In this document: one piece after another, positions 1 to 13,500 of the stretch
Numbering within the stretch: position 1 is the first letter of the stretch
How the letters are laid out: each line of letters begins with the position of its first letter
Source: Tenrec ecaudatus
Lineage: Eukaryota; Chordata; Mammalia; Afrosoricida; Tenrecidae
NCBI RefSeq assembly: GCF_050624435.1
Contig: NC_134538.1
Coordinates: 121,865,937-121,929,936 of the forward strand
Reading direction: 5' to 3'
Length of the DNA: 64,000 bases
Position numbers and translations under genes: made by a program
Notes under the pieces: generated by a model
Seen by the model: only the letters and a program-made list of their open reading frames with translations
The model's database searches: none
Told to the model about the DNA's origin: nothing

Positions 1-34
1 CCCAGCATTTTATGAGGGCAAAGTTATCCTTCCT

Positions 35-445
35 TTTTTAATTAACATTTTATTAGGGACTCATACAACTCTTATCACAATCCATACATGTACATATATC
101 AATTGTATAAAGCACATCTGTACCTTCTTTGCCTTAATCATTTTCAAAGCATTTGCTCTCCGCTTAAGCCCTTTGCATCAAGTACTCTTTTTTCCCCTCC
201 CTCCCCGCTCCCCCTCCCTCATGAGCCCTTGATAATTTATAAGTTATTATTTTGTCACTATCTTGCCCTATCTGGCGTCTCCCTTCACCCCCTTTTCTGT
301 TGTCCATCCCCCAGGGAGGAGGTCACATGTAGATCCTTGTAATCGGTTTCCCCTTTCCAACCCATTCACCCTCTACCTTCCCAGTATTGCCCCTCACACC
401 CCTGGTCCTGAAGGTATCATCTACCCTGGATTCCCAAAACACACA
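35..445 (-). mobile_element. L1 3' end (afrotherian type)
   Basis: Plus strand shows the inverted L1 tail attttattagggactcatac, then cacaatccatac and the C/T-rich region with tccatcccccagggaggagg. No reverse transcriptase remains; this is 3' UTR only. Confidence 0.75.
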
Positions 446-920
446 CACGTTTTTTGTGTGTGTGTGTGTGAATCAGGTGATGGTGCACAGAGCAATTCAG
501 TTTTCCATTTAACAATTCATACACATTTGGTTGTATGCAACCGATTGGTATGTACACTTCTTGTAAAGGAGCAACATGATTTAACATGTGGAGAATTTAT
601 ACAAATAGGCCAGCCTATATGAGTGGCCTCTCCATCTTAAACACATTATATTTTATAGGAAAAAAATTGTGCCCAAGATTAAACGGTTGTAGAGGTAATT
701 TTAATGATGACAGTATGACTTTGGGGAATGATGTGTTTCTTACTATGAACTATGTGCAGTTTTTTCTCTAAACTGTCACCTGGTAAAGGGAGATTGCTTA
801 TATTGAAAATATGAAAGAAGAGAGGTTTTGGAATTTTCCACGATCCCAGAACAAACACCCTGAAAGATATGTTTACAAATAATAGGATACTACCTTTCTA
901 ACGAATGCTAAATAGCATAT

Positions 921-1118
921 AGGAGCCCTGGTGGTCTAATGGGCCACAAATATAGCTGATAAGTACAAGGGTCTGTGGTTCGAACCCACCAGTTACATCT
1001 TGGGAGAAAGATGAGGCTGGCTGCTCATGGAAAGTTTGAAAGTCTCAAACCCAAAGGGGTAGTTCTATCCTGACCCTCAGAATGAGTCAGAATTGACTTG
1101 ATAGCAGTGACTTTTTTT
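921..1118 (+). mobile_element. AfroSINE, near complete
   Basis: Head ggagccctggtggtctaatg, a pol III B-box-like GGTTCGAACCC at 977-987, and tail cagaattgacttgatagcag. tRNA-related SINE of Afrotheria. Confidence 0.85.
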
Positions 1119-1227
1119 TAATGTCATATATATAATGAAGCTGAGGCTTAAACATCAGGATTGAACCATTGCAGAAAACAGTGTGGGGGCCATGTTGGAC
1201 CTCCAGTAACTTCACAAGGGGGAAACC

Positions 1228-1412
1228 ATCAAACCAAATTCACTGCCATCAAGACCCTGTTGGACAGAGTCGTACTGCCCCTGTGGGTTTCCAAGACTGT
1301 AAATCTTTACAGGAAACGAAAGCCTCTTCTTTCTCCTGCAAAGTGGTTGGTGGTCTCAAACTGCTGATCTTGTGGCTAGCAGCCTGACTTTAACCCACGA
1401 TGCCACCAGGAG
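1228..1412 (-). mobile_element. AfroSINE, near complete, minus
   Basis: Inverted tail cactgccatcaagaccctgt to inverted head acgatgccaccagga. Confidence 0.85.
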
Positions 1413-2318
1413 AATCAAACCCTACATCAGCACCACCCAAGGCCAGACCTGTAAGGCTGAGGGCCAGACATGCATCTACCCTCCAGCAGCCCTTCCCAAG
1501 GCACTGTGTAGCTGTGTACTGGGTTTGATGATTTTTGCAATGACCATACAGAACTCAGACAATACAATTATGGGGCTATTAGGGAAGTTAACAAGATACA
1601 AATGCTCGGGGTGCAATTAATTGGACAGGACAGCCTTTTCGCACCCTTGCCCGCAGGCAGGCTCTTGTCACAGGCAGACTCTCAGCCACACGGAGTCCTT
1701 GGTTTCTGCGCTCGCTCGGCTTCACTGGCCCTGTGGGCTGGGAAGTGCATCGTCTGTCTCCAGCGCTGGCTCGTGGCTCTCCTCTGCCACTCCTGTCGCT
1801 CCTCTGCTGTCACAGCTGTCTCCTGGGTCAGTTCGCTGCACTGCAGCTTCTTTCAATGTCTCTTCAGCGGGACACTATGTGTTGCCCATTACTGCTGTAA
1901 GATGTTGCTACATCTTTAGACGTCAAACTGCACAAGCGTATCCTCTTATAGTTCTGCGGGTAAGAAGTCTGCAATGAGTCTGACGGGGCTAAAACCAAGA
2001 TGTGGGCAAGACGGATTCCTTCCAGAGACTCCAGGGGAGAGTTCTTCCCTTGCCTCCTCCAGAAACCAGGGGCTGGCATCCTTTCGCTTGTGGCCATATT
2101 GCTAATCTCGGCCGTCAGCACAGGACCTTCTCCTTTTCTGCCATCAAGCCTCTGACTCATCCTTATGAAAACATCTGTGGTTACATTGGGCCTACCAGGA
2201 TAATTGGGGACCATCTCCCCATTTGAAGCTCCTTCATTCTGTCACTTCCATAATGGCTCTTTTTACCATGTAAATGAACATATTTTCAGGTTTCGGGTAT
2301 TGAGATGTAGACATTTGG

Positions 2319-2375
2319 GGGGCTCTGGCAGCATGGTGGTTAAAGCCCTTCTCTGTTAACTGAAAGGATGGTGGA
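2319..2375 (+). mobile_element. AfroSINE head fragment (weak)
   Basis: ggctctggcagcatggtggt resembles the SINE head; the rest is lost. Confidence 0.4.
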
Positions 2376-3584
2376 GCCCCCCTCACAGAATGCCACTAGC
2401 GCCTCCTGTCCCTCCCTCCACCCCAAATGACAATGATAGTCCCAAACACCCTCAAATATGGCCAAATGGCCCCTCTCCAGGGACACAGCATTACCATAGT
2501 TAACTGTTCAGTGGTAGGACTAAGTATTAACCTAAGTCTTTTGATTCTGAAACCCTTTCTACTGTGCTATAATCTATCACTTTGCTTTTGTCTTTTCACT
2601 TAAGTGTTGACATACTAAGAAGATTGCTGCTAAGCACTTTGATATCACTTGGTCCCCAGTGACTGGCACGGTGATTCATGGGGTGGGTAGTTTGGCACCC
2701 GCTTTGTTTCCTCGCCACAGAATGCCTTCTCTGCAAATATTGTTTGGGTTTCTTTGCATTTAAAAAAGCTGGGGCTCCCTTATTATAATCTGACTGTTTC
2801 TTTCTATAAATCCATTACTGTGGTGTGAATTTGTGAGTTCTTCTAAGGTCCTAGAAGAACTATTGGCAAGGGCTGTTGCTACGCTCCCATTCTCCAGGGA
2901 CTTATTTTTCACATCTTGTCCCAATCTGGACACGAATCCACTGTGGGTACAAAAATATCTAATGCAGGGACGTGAAGGTGTGAATTGCAGGCAGCAAGCT
3001 AGGCAAGCAAATAAATTAGCACTTCACAGAGTGTCAGAATGCCTGCTGAGAATTGTTTTGATGAATTTCAATTTAAAGGTTGTCTAAACAAAATGATGAG
3101 GACGATGATTGAACTAACAGGGAGAACTAATTCTCAAACCTTTCTCAGACAGGCCAAAGCTATGGAGAAAATTACCAATGTAAGCTATCTCAGCCTATCA
3201 AACGAAGGAGTGATTCATATTGGATGATTTTTAAATTCTAGTTTGCGCTCAGAGATGCTTTTGATTCGAACAGACCCACTGTTCCCTTAGTGACAAAATT
3301 ACAGGTGTAAATTCAGAAAACCAGTTAAGTAAATGTCTGGGGGTGGGGGGATTAGCAACAGATAGAAAGATAAAAGATCAGGATAGGAAGAAGGTAAACA
3401 AAATCAGAAGGATTCGTTGGTTTAGGAAGTGGAGGATGGAAGACATCAGGCAGCTCATGATTCCATTAGTAAATGGTTTGTTTGAAGGAGTTCAGAGAAA
3501 GCCCAGATCATGTGGAAGTCCTGGTCTTTTACCTGGGCTTGCGGGCCCTTCCCACGTAGAGACTGACATCTTTCTCTTCTACAG

Positions 3585-3677
3585 ACTACTATGTGGCTGT
3601 TTGCTTACCTGGTCATTTCTTTCACCTACTTAACATCCAACATCCAGACTTGATCTGCCACAGTCTGTTTTTGACAG
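3585..3677 (+). CDS. GSAP: GSAP exon 1 of 17 in window
   Basis: The acceptor follows a pyrimidine run ending ctacag. The exon starts with the last two bases of a GAC codon (YYVAVCLPGHFFHLLN follows) and ends one base into a glycine codon before gtatgg. The matching human segment is nearly identical. The following intron is only 148 bp and carries a poly-C run near 3701. Confidence 0.93.
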
Positions 3678-4465
3678 GTATGGCTGCTGTGCTGCCCTGC
3701 CCCCCCCCCCCGGATGTATACATATTTGGGCTTGTTTTGACTGTAGTATTTATATTTGGGTTGGATGGATTCCTCTACCCCCACCCCCCGCCCTTTCATT
3801 TGATGATCTCTTTCTTTCTGGCCAGGAAAAAATGCATTGATTGATCTGCTACCTCCTAGTCCTCTGCAGTCCCTGCCAGGGTCCCTGGTCCTGGATGGGA
3901 GTTCAGGGATGCTCTCGAGAGCACTGCTGGACCAGCCACACCTGCTGCAGCTGCTGTGGGAGAGCCCCCTGGACTGTGATAAGATGGCCCTGCTCCACTG
4001 CGCCCTCGCCTGGGGCCGGCACTCTCCACTCCTGGAAACCCAGGTGGGAACACCAGGGGGACTTTTTGGGAAATGGAACGAAAAGATAATGGAATTTTAT
4101 CTTGATCTTTATTTTGAATGCTTTCAAGCCCCACCCCACCCCCACCGCCCCTTGTATCACTTCAGTTTAAGAATTGGCAAATAGACCACCTCAAGTGTGT
4201 TCATACAGTGCTTGCTAAAGAACAAGAACCCCCAGCCCATGGCTGTCAAGTCAATTCTAACTCATAGTGACCCTGTAGGACAGAGGAGAGCGGTTCCAAG
4301 GTTTGTGGCCTAATGGATTTTGCACTGGATTGCCAATCACAAGGTGAACAGTTTGAAGCCCTCAGAAAGAAGAAACTTCCCATAAGCAATTGCAGTCTTG
4401 GAAACCACAGAGACTATTCTACCTGTCCTTTAGCATCCCTGTGAACTAGGACTGACTCGGTGGCA

Positions 4466-4514
<49 letters not shown>

Positions 4515-7500
4515 CTTTATGGAAGCAGCCTGCCACCTTTTTCCTGCGGAAGTGTGGCCAGTGGCTTGAACTGCTGAACCTTTGGTTACTAAGCCTGTGC
4601 TTAACGGCTGGGCCACCAGCGCTCCTTGAAGAAGAACAGAAGTTATTTTTATTTGGCAACAGATGAGGCTTACAGTCTTTGCCCTGGTCCAGACTTGCCC
4701 TTTTCCTGGGTTGTGAATCCCTATTAGACATGGCACTGGGTCTGGTGTCAAACTGCTAAGCAGGGGTTGGCAGTTCGGACTCACCAACTGCTCCTCGGGC
4801 GAAGCACGGCCAGCTGCTCTGGCAAAGGAGATGCAGTCTTAGAGTTCCGAAGACGCAGCTCTGCTCCGTCCCAGGGGGTTACTATGAGTCGTAATGGACT
4901 CGATGGCAGTGTGTGCTTCTACTGCTGTTGTTTTACTTATTGGACATCAAGCTGTGGGGCAGGTCTGTCCGTTTGAGCACTCTTTTCTGTCTGGTGAATA
5001 AATAGCCGTGTTGTTAATATTCTAAAGAAGTGCTCACTCCGTGAATCATGAGGCTCTCCAATATTCCACATTTCCCCCAGCCTCCATCCAGTATGTTCCA
5101 TCAACAGGCCTCAAATATAATGGCAGACATGTATTACCTATATTAATAAAATAGCTTATATCCGTATTACACATAATAGTTTACTAAGTAGTTCTGATTA
5201 TTCTGTCATTTACGTTTTACATTAAGAAACCCTCTTTACTGATCTGTCTGGGAGCAAGTGGTGGTTAATGATTTGTTAATGGCACCTTAGACATCTTATT
5301 GCGATCTGAACCACCCAAGTGCACATTTATTCATACGACATCTGGATGGTGATCAAATGCCCTTGAGTGTGTGCATCAGCTCAGCTCAGAAGTGTTTTCT
5401 TGCACAAAACCACTAGCAATATGCTATCTTGGACCCTCTGTTACTTTCGTTGCTAATTCCTTTAGGGAGAACCATCATAGAAAGATCCCAAGTATATAGG
5501 ATCGTTCTAGACTCAGACATCCCCCCCCCATTCTTTTTTAGTTATCTCAACTAGACCTTAGTTTTATTTTACTTTATTTTTAGACATACCTCCATTGAGC
5601 CTTATCCAAAGCATTCAGTGTAGCTTATATTGACCTCAAACGTCTTTTTGTATCATAGTAACATTTTACTCAACTGTGTAATTGTGGAAATAAATACAGC
5701 TAGCATAAGTGCGGACATAACATAAGAAAGGGGTTATAACATAGAAAGGGCTTCTATGTTGGAATGGAAGTGTGAGGGTCAGGGTCGGGGCACCCAAGAA
5801 GGTGCTTCCCCCACTGCCCAGCAGGACCGATATAGAGAGTTGCTGATGTAGAAAGGATCACTCCCCTGCAGCGAGTTCTGGCGCCACAATGGTGAGGTGC
5901 TCAACTGCTAACCTCAAGGTTCGAAGTGTGAACCCACTCGCTGACTTGCAGAAGAAGGGACCTCGTGACGGGTTCCTAGCAAAGCCTCTGGCAGTTCTGC
6001 TGTGTCTTCCAGGGTGGGCAAACGAGGACCACAAAGCCAACAATCCCTCCCCGGGAGGGTGGTACAGTGATGCTCCCTTGGAGGGTTAGTGACATGCCGG
6101 TGTTCACACTAGTGACTGAGCTGCAGTGCAGACCCTGGCCAGCCCTGTCCCCGTGCAGTGCTGTGGGGTTGGTGTTTCCTCTCACTGGTACATTGTCTAG
6201 CAAACAGATGTTGGCTAATGAAGAGCTGGGTCCAAGCCAACGGCATTTATTTGTAGAAAGGTGTGAAAAAGACATCATTGTCATACTGTTTTGCCAGCAT
6301 CTTCCTGCAGTCGATCCCTTGAAAATAAAGTGACTATTTGCATAGGTTCCAAAGCAGTTACAGAATTGGAGAGTCACGTATCTGCCCTTCCTTGAAGGTG
6401 GTGTGGAAGTCCAAATACCAACAGAGTTCTGTCTTCTTATTTTTTAAAGGTTATTCAGTGGATTTCTGAGAACATCTCTGCCTGCCGTTCCTTTGACCTC
6501 ATTCAGGAAATTCTAATTGGTAGGTGTTGCTGACAGTGCGGGTTAAGCCACAGACGTGGCTCTGTTGCTTCAGGGAAAGTCCTCCGTTGACAATCCCTCA
6601 ATCTGTCAAAATGCTCACAAGGATCATCTTTAAAACAACAACAACAACAAACTTCAGTGGTGAGCAGCTAATTAAATTCTGTTCTCTCGTGGATTTGTGA
6701 GAGGCTCTGGGTGCTCAGAGACTGATGAGATGCAAGACAGAATTCAGGTTTTATAAACTTATTAGCTTTTTTTCCCTAGTGAGCTGTAACTTAGCCTAGT
6801 TTTCGACTGGGTAGTTCTACTCATGTATGAGGTCATGTACAGGTATTCTCTGCTTTTCAAAAAACTGCTTCCTTTTAACAAAACGCCTACATTAGTGATT
6901 TTTTTTTGCTAAACTATAGGAAATCTAAAGAGGATGTTTCCTTTAAAAAAAAAAGGTGAAATGCAAAACTAGCATTTTGCTGCAAGCCATTCAAGAGACA
7001 GCGGGCCCCCTGAGCACCAAGCCCCTAAACTGTACCTACCTCATAGAGGCTGTATGTTTACCCATCATTCCTCTTTTACTGAGTTAATCTATTTACAAGG
7101 GTTTCAGTGTGATTTGGTAGTTTGGTTTTTGGGGGGTGGGTGGTGGTGTGTGGGAATACTCATTTCTTTTCCCATACACATCAAGGGTGGTTGCTTCTGC
7201 ACGTTATGCCATCTCAGCTTTGCGAGGGACCAGGGGAACGCTCGAGTCTCTAGAAGCAGGGGAAGCCTGCAGTGTCATCGGGCAGCCGAAAGTGCCAAGT
7301 CATCCATTTGGGAATTCTTCTCCGTGTAGACATGGCACAATGGAAGGCAGAACCCGAGCAGCTTAGTCCGTAGACAAGATCATCACCGTCATCTTTTGAG
7401 GCCGAAGCAGAAGGCGATCTTTTTCAGTTTGTTAGTTCGCTTGTTCAGTGACTTACAATGCTGACCAGCCCCCCGCCCCCACCCAATTTTCTTTAACTCT

Positions 7501-10500
7501 CTTTATTTTTCAGAACTGAACATAAATGATCCTTTGTTCAACATTTTTGTAATTGGAGTATTTTTAGCATTTATGGAGTCTTTTAAACTTACCCTTTTTA
7601 TTAAACCATGTCTCTCTACCCCTCGCCCCCTTCTTTCAAAAACATACTCAGCTTCTTCGTATTGGAGTGTGCAGCCAGAGAGAAGTAATGCAGATGAGCT
7701 TTTGCCACACTCCTCGGTGCTCTCTTGGAATACAGTAAGTCAACACTCCTACTACTCATGCACCTGGTAGTTGAGCTGTGGGCCGTTCGGAGCGCATCCC
7801 TGTCTTAGGCCACACTTCCATTCCTATGTTGACTCTATAAGGAGGTGAGTTGGAATTTTCTGGCGAACCCCCTACCTCTGGCTGTAGTACATATACATGT
7901 ACAGAAGTTTCCTTTTGCCATTGTTGTGTGCTGCTGCGACACATAGCGGTCCTGTAGGACAGAGGAGACTTGCACTCTAGTCTTTACCGGAGCAGATTGC
8001 CAAGTCTCTTCTCCCTGGAGTTGGTTCCAGCTGCCAGCCTGGTGAGCAGGCAAGCGCTTAGTCATGGCATCCTTGCTGCTTGTCTATAAAGGCGTTTATT
8101 GTTGCTGTTGTGTGCTCTGACCCATCAGAGCTGTTGGCTCTGACCCATCAGAACTCTGTGTATCACAGAACAAACCACTGCCCGGTCCTGCACCATCCTC
8201 AGTCATTGCTGGGGTTGAGCCCATTGTTTGACCTCTGTGTCCATCCATCTCCTTGAGGGTCTTTCCTTTATTGACCCACCAGCTTACCAAGCAGCTAAGA
8301 AGTCGTTCCTCCCGATAGCATGGCCCAGAGGAGGGGAGATACTAGCTTGCCATCCCTGCTCCTGAGTCCCATTCTGGCTGTACTTCTTCCAAGACAGATT
8401 TGTTTGTTGTTCTCTCAGTCTGTGGTACATCTACTATTCATTGCTAACACTTCTTCTCTGGTCTGACTTACTCATTTTCCAGCTTTTATATCCATCTGAG
8501 GTGACTGAAAATATCATTGCTTGGGTTAGGCACAACTTAGTGACATCATTGCTTTAAAAAAAACACTTTAAAGAGATATTTTATATCAGATTTGCCCATT
8601 TCAATGTATGGTTTGATTTCTTGCCTCCTGTTTCCAAGGGCATTAATTATTGATTATTGGTCCAGCTGCAAGTATTTGTATTTTCTTTGCATTAAGGGGG
8701 AATCTGCATGGAAGGGTGTCATCTTTGATCAACAGTAAGTGCTTTGGAGGCTTTCTTTGCAGCAAGTCATGTTATGCCACCTGCAGATTGCAGGTTGCTA
8801 ATTCTGATGCTGCATTCTTCTTCATTTAGACCAGCTTCTTGAAATTAAATGCTTTTGCATCATCAGTACAACCCAAGTAAATATCTTTCTGGTATTTTCT
8901 ACTTTAGGTAACATCAACAATGATCTATCTAACATCAGCAATGATATCCCTTTGCTTCGTTGTCTTCAATACCGCACTGTCTTCTGAATCTGGCTTGAAT
9001 TTCTGGAAGTTGCCTGTTGATATACCTTTGTAACCGTTTAAAAATTATATTCCACCAAGTTTTACTTGCATGGGATATTAATAATTGTCTGATAACTTTG
9101 GCATTCTGTTGGATCACCTTTCTTTGAAATGGGCACAAGTATAGAGCTCTTCTAGTTGGTTGGCTGGCTAGGTCTTCCAAATTTCTCGGAGAGATGAATG
9201 AGTGTTTCCAGTGTTTTCCTGGAGTCTTTTTTTTTTTTTTGCCATTGCCTTCAGTGCAGCTTGGACTTCTTCCTTCAATATCATTGTTTCTTGATCATAT
9301 GTTACCTGCTGGAATGGTTGACTATGGACCACCTCTTTTTGATATCATGACTATATGTATTTCTTCCATCTTCTTCTGATGCTACTATCATTGTTCAGTG
9401 TTTTTCCCATAGCTCAAAGCTTGGATTTTTTTCTTCAGTGCTCTCAGCTTGAGAAGTGTAAAGTATATTGAAAAAGTATCTAGAAATATGAAACAATAGA
9501 CTCGAAGAAAAAGATACAGGACATTTATTGCTCTTATTTCTATTAGGCATCTAAATTTATATCACCTTTAAATTAGAGATATATATGCTCATATTTATAT
9601 TTACATATATATGTATATATGGTTCAAGAATAGATTAAAATGGCAGGGTTTTTTTTCTTCAGGTTTTCCTAAATGATGAGAAACTGGACCACTGATATTT
9701 CCCTGGGCTGTTCTACTTACTTACTGCTTACTTATTTTTGTTAGCCCAAGCCCATAGAGAAAATGTGTAATGTTCTAGGATTTCAAGATTAGTGAAGTTG
9801 ACAATTTAGGCAAACTCACTCTCCACTTTTATTTCCTGTCAGCGTAGACGCCCTTCTTGATAATTAGAACGTGCTGAGCACAAACATCATGCATCTTCTC
9901 TTGAACACGGTGAAGCCAGTCCGATTTTGTTGGACCCGACAGTGAAAGCCATGTGCGAGGCTGCCTCCTCTCCCGTCCCGGGGGTGTTGGAAGCACAAAC
10001 TTAGTGTGAGGCCGAGGTTGGCAGTATCCACAGTTTGGCAACGGTTAAAAAAATAAAATAATGACAATAATATTAACCAATCAAGTGATATGACTAAAAA
10101 CACACAATAAAAAACCCCTGACCTAGAACCAACAACTCAAGTAATCTACACATATAAACAGATACACTCACAGGGGCCCGCATGCAACCGAAGGCCACCC
10201 TACCCAGTCCTGGGCCATCTTCCATTGGAGGTCACCCATCCCCTGGAGAGTCTTCCTCTTGGTCACCGACCCTCTATTTTACCAAGCACGATGTCCTTCT
10301 CTAGGAACTGGTTCCTCTTGGTCACATGCCCCAAATATGTGAGACGCACAATCTGCCCATCCTCGTTTTTAAGGAGCGTCCTCACTGTACTGCTTCCAAG
10401 ACAAACTTGCCCATTCTTCCAGGAGCCCCGGTGGTGTAGGGGGTTCTGCCATTGGGCTGCTAACCAGAGGCCAGCAGCTTGGACTCACCCGCCACTCGGA

Positions 10501-13500
10501 CAGAGAGTGACGAGGCTTTCTGCTCACGTGAAGACTGACAGTTTGGAAACCCACAGTGGCAGTTCTGCCCTGCCCTAGGTTCACTCTGCGTCAGATTTGA
10601 CTTGATGGCAGTGAGTTTGGTCCTCGCAGTCCATGGTATATTTAAAATTATTTGCCAACACTGTAATTCAAAGGTACCCATTCTTCAGTTTTTCTTATGG
10701 TCCAGCTTTCACAGGCATCTGGGGCGATTGAAAATACTCTGGCTTGGATCAGGCATGCCTTAGACTTCAAAGTGACACCTTTACTTTTTAACACTTCAAA
10801 GAGATTTCGAGAGACAGTCCTTAAAAAACAATAATCAATTGTGTTTAAGGTATGATGAAGGTTAACTTCTAAATTTTCAGTATATATAATAACAGTGTTT
10901 TCTAAAATGTTTTTGTTGTTGTCTTTTACTTTGATCACGACTGAACTTCCATGAATTAGAAGACTTAAACTCATTCTTCTTCAGGCCCGTGCATTTATCT
11001 TTTAAGAACAACTGTGACTGTACAGACAGACGCTGTGGTACTGTGGCAGGAAGTGTGCAGGTTAAACCACCTGGAGTCCGGAAACGTATCTCTCATCTGG
11101 CTTCCTCTCCCCCCACCCAGGGCTGCTGTGCTGTGTGCTAAGTTTAGGAGGCAGGTCTGTGCCACCAGCTCAGGGCTGTGTCTGAAGAGGGAGGCACAGT
11201 GGCTTTCTGTCCAGTGAGAGGATCATCCTGACAGGCCACGCTTCACTTTTGTGTTTCTCATGACTTTCAGGTGGCAGGGGGCGGTGTGGGTCTGGAGCGA
11301 CGTCGGAAGTCCTCTGAGGAGCACAATGTCACCCCCCCCACACACACACACATACACACACAGCTGTCACCACGGGGACTGTGCTTATTTTGGAGTTTAC
11401 CACATCACTTTAAACTTCTTGCGGTTAGAGCAGGGCACTTGAAAGGCTCCTTCTGATTCTGAAATTCTGATTCTGTACTTATCTTTAGTAATAATGCAAA
11501 CCATGTGCTTTTTCATTCTCTAATCCGGAGATGCTTTTAATGAAATCCCAACCACAATAGAAACATCAATCTCACACCTCTTCTATATGGAGATGGGTTA
11601 TTTCTCTAACTCACTGAATTGGATTCTTTTAAGATGCCAGAAAGCACTGTGCTTAAAAGATAACCCTGAATTATGTTTGGTAAACAGCCCGCCTGGTTAG
11701 ACTGACTCTAGTACGCTTCACTCAAAGCTCCAGGGGTGATTCCGTGCTGTTTTGAAGACCCCTCCTTGCTAAGGCGGGACAAGTGAGGCACACTCCAGAT
11801 CAGTACTAGTTTGAAATTAAGGAAGCTATTCCCCATTCCACAACATCCACCCATTTTGTTCACGACATTAGTTGCAACCCCCTCTTCCCACCCCCTCCTG
11901 GGGTTTCCCGTTCCTACAGGCACATCTCTGCTGCCTCTTCTGCCTTGAGAACTTTGGTTTGGGGCAAATGCTGCCCGTCTGGTCCCTGGCTGTGGCTGAG
12001 TCATTCCTCACGGGAGTGCCTGCTCTCTTCGTAGGCCTGTTTGGCTGAGAAGTGGTCTCTGGGAGGGGACTTAGTTCCAGGTTTGAAGCGTGTCTAAAGA
12101 CCATAGTGTCAGGGGTTCTACCAGGTTCGGTCAGACTAAAAAGGTCTAGCTTTCTTTGTGACCTTGCATTCTGTTCTACATGTTCTCCCCCCTCCTGCCC
12201 AGCACTTCTATTGTAACCCTGCTTAGCCTCACAGGTGCTGGGCACCCCCGAGTCTCAGCTAGTGGAGCCTATGGATCAAAAGGTCCATGATCATTTTTGG
12301 ACTAATGCTTCCAAGATTCCTTGACTGTTCTTTGCTGTGGATGGGAAGAGAACAGTAGGTATATCTTGGATGGCTGCTTCCAGCCTTTTAAGAGCCTGGC
12401 TGTTACTCACCAAAAAGGGATTTAGGGCACTGCTTTTCTGGACTGGATGGTGCCAGTGGGTCCGGTACACTCCTGAGACTATGGTCCTCGCCCAATAGGG
12501 AATTAGCATAGATGCTCTACGGTCACCTTAGTTTGTTCACGCTGTCACATTAATGTTCACGCCGATCATTTGGATGCTCTAAAAATGTATTTCTCTCTCA
12601 CACCACTGCTCTTTGCTCAAGAATATTGCATACTAGTAAAATCTGGTTGATGCCACTCTAAACGATTCATAGTGCTTTAGAAACATGGAGTAGGTTCCAA
12701 CTCATTGCAGCCCTGTGAACAACAGGGTGAAACCCTGCGGCGTCCTCACAATCGTTATGTTCTAGTCCGTTCTTGTCTGGAGCCCTGGTGGTAGAGTGAG
12801 TAAACATTAGGCTGCGATCCCCATGGTTGACAGCTCTACACCACCAACAGCTCCCTAGGAGAAAGACTGGGCTTTCTACTCCCATAAACACTTCCAGTCT
12901 CGAAACCCACAGAGGGTCACAATGAGTCAGCATTGACTCGATGGCAGTGGGGGCGTCCACTGTGGCAGCTGCTGTGACTATCCATCTCCCTGACAGTCTC
13001 CTTCTTTTTCGCTGACCTTCTGCTTTGTCAAGAATGATGCCCTTTAGCAGGGGCTGCTTTATCCGGGTAACGTGTCCAAAGTACATGAGACAGAGTCTCA
13101 CTTACCCTCCCTTGTGAGGAGCCTTCTGGCTGTACTTATTCCAAGACAGATTTGTGTATTCTTCTGCCAGTCTATGGTACTCTCAGCATTCTTCGTCAGT
13201 CTCATAATTCAAAAGCATCAGCTCTTCTTCGGTTTTCCTTAGTCATTGTCCAACTACTACAAGCATATGAGGTGATTGACAATACGATGGCTGGGGTCAG
13301 GCTCACCTTAATCTTCCAAGTGCCATCTTTGCTCTTGAGCACTTTAAAGAAGACCCTGGGCAGCCTTGCCCAGTGCAGTAAGCTGGGTGATTTCTTGACT
13401 TCTGTTTCATGACCATTGACTGTGGATCCAAGCAAAACGGAACCCTTGCCAACTTTGATCTTTTCTCCGTTTATCGTGATGTTGTCTGTTGGTCCTGTTG

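Larger units (their letters stand above)
446..3584. other. GSAP intron left of exon 1 in window
   Basis: Apart from a TG run (456-470), two AfroSINEs and a SINE head fragment, I see only unassigned AT-rich and C-rich sequence. No exon matching the preceding human GSAP segment was found. Confidence 0.6.
4913..7651. other. GSAP introns 2-3, mostly unassigned
   Basis: Outside exon 3 and one SINE fragment nothing is recognised; a C run at 5521 and A/T runs near 6900 are low complexity. Confidence 0.6.

Noticed and set aside
977..987. GGTTCGAACCC as part of a tRNA gene
   Set aside because: It is the B-box of an AfroSINE; no tRNA cloverleaf can be drawn around it.
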